Below the pieces are notes generated by a model, which was not told where the DNA came from, did no database searches, and saw only the letters and a program-made list of their open reading frames with translations. A stretch of 6,925 nucleotides of DNA, taken from contig JAEPMM010000178.1 of the NCBI GenBank assembly GCA_017643965.1, forward strand, positions 1 to 6,925, read 5' to 3'. This DNA is from Marinobacter sp. (GTDB taxonomy: Bacteria; Pseudomonadota; Gammaproteobacteria; Pseudomonadales; Oleiphilaceae). Numbering within the stretch: position 1 is the first letter of the stretch; every line of letters starts with the position of its first letter. Of the stretch, positions 6,640 to 6,925 are shown in pieces. The position numbers were made by a program, and so were the translations under genes.

Positions 6640-6925
6640 ATCGGACGGTACAGGCCAGTTGGCACCACCAGGCTTCCCACCTCGGGCTGTCGATTCAGGA
6701 TCTTGACCCGGTACATGGCGTTGTCGGCTTTTTTCAGTAGATCTTCAACGGTTTCGCCATTATCCGGGTAGATGCTCACCCCGATGCTGAGCTTGAGCAC
6801 CACCTCCTCTCCCGCGATGATCATCGGCGTAGCAACGGACTCACAGATCTTGTCCGCCACCGCGAACGCATGCCCGGGTTCGTTGATCTCACTCAACAGC
6901 ACCACGAATTCATCACCGCCGTAAC
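6636..6925 (-). CDS. GGDEF-domain protein (probable diguanylate cyclase), 3' part only
   Basis: The C-terminal 96 residues of a GGDEF protein whose start lies beyond the right edge of the window. Read on the minus strand, the first complete codons give YGGDEFVVLL, so the active-site loop GGDEF is intact (codons at 6920-6906). Then come the usual later GGDEF-domain blocks: a helix (AVADKICESV), LSIGVSIYPDNGET and LLKKADNAMYRVK. Only about 15 residues follow the domain, so GGDEF is the last domain and no EAL follows it. A GTG at 6905 is an internal Val codon, not a start. The inhibitory site and any sensor domain are outside the window. The family synthesises cyclic-di-GMP from two GTP; activity is likely given the intact motif. 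The gene is convergent with the Crp/Fnr gene, and the two share the bases CTAG (6636-6639) as overlapping stop codons. Confidence 0.9.
   Translation of the reverse strand, partial: YGGDEFVVLLSEINEPGHAFAVADKICESVATPMIIAGEEVVLKLSIGVSIYPDNGETVEDLLKKADNAMYRVKILNRQPEVGSLVVPTGLYRPI

Noticed and set aside
6636..6905. GTG at 6905 on the minus strand as a real start for a short GGDEF protein
   Set aside because: The upstream codons visible to the window edge encode GGDEF itself in the same frame, so the GTG is an internal codon and the gene continues beyond 6925.

Overview
The window is a stretch of ordinary chromosomal DNA from a moderately GC-rich gammaproteobacterium. The evidence for that lineage is the heterotetrameric type of glycyl-tRNA synthetase (separate GlyS beta subunit), the glyS-gmhB gene order known from pseudomonads and relatives, a proK-like tRNA-Pro with an encoded CCA end, and the abundance of cyclic-di-GMP genes. 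A marine or environmental relative of Pseudomonas, Marinobacter or Alcanivorax fits, but the genus cannot be fixed from the sequence alone. There are no insertion sequences, phage genes, CRISPR repeats or clear signs of recent transfer.

Layout, left to right. (1) Positions 1-2076 hold glyS, missing only the first few codons. It is followed after 24 bases by gmhB (2101-2658), a heptose-bisphosphate phosphatase of LPS inner-core synthesis; the two look co-transcribed. (2) A complete tRNA-Pro(CGG) lies at 2694-2770. Its own promoter has a perfect TATAAT box and a -35 region that overlaps the gmhB stop codon. (3) A 230-base intergenic region (2771-3000) carries a candidate sigma70 promoter and a weak hairpin followed by six T, directly before a GAF-GAF-GGDEF-EAL protein (3001-5361). 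Every catalytic residue I can check in both the cyclase and the phosphodiesterase halves is intact. (4) A small VOC/glyoxalase-fold protein (5416-5787) follows, closed by a GC-rich hairpin terminator. (5) A Crp/Fnr-type regulator (5917-6639) follows, with its own upstream region containing two short inverted repeats. (6) The 3' part of a second GGDEF gene enters from the right on the minus strand (6925-6636). It is cut by the window edge exactly at its GGDEF motif, and its stop codon overlaps that of the Crp/Fnr gene.

Functionally, the left half is housekeeping (translation and envelope). The right half is signalling: a tandem-GAF enzyme that could make and break cyclic-di-GMP, a second probable diguanylate cyclase, and a Crp/Fnr-family regulator between them. 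Proximity suggests, but does not show, that they share a regulatory theme. I found no convincing undescribed system. The points most worth checking are the tail-to-tail overlap of the Crp/Fnr and GGDEF genes, the leader hairpin before the GGDEF-EAL gene, and the ligand question for the Crp/Fnr protein.
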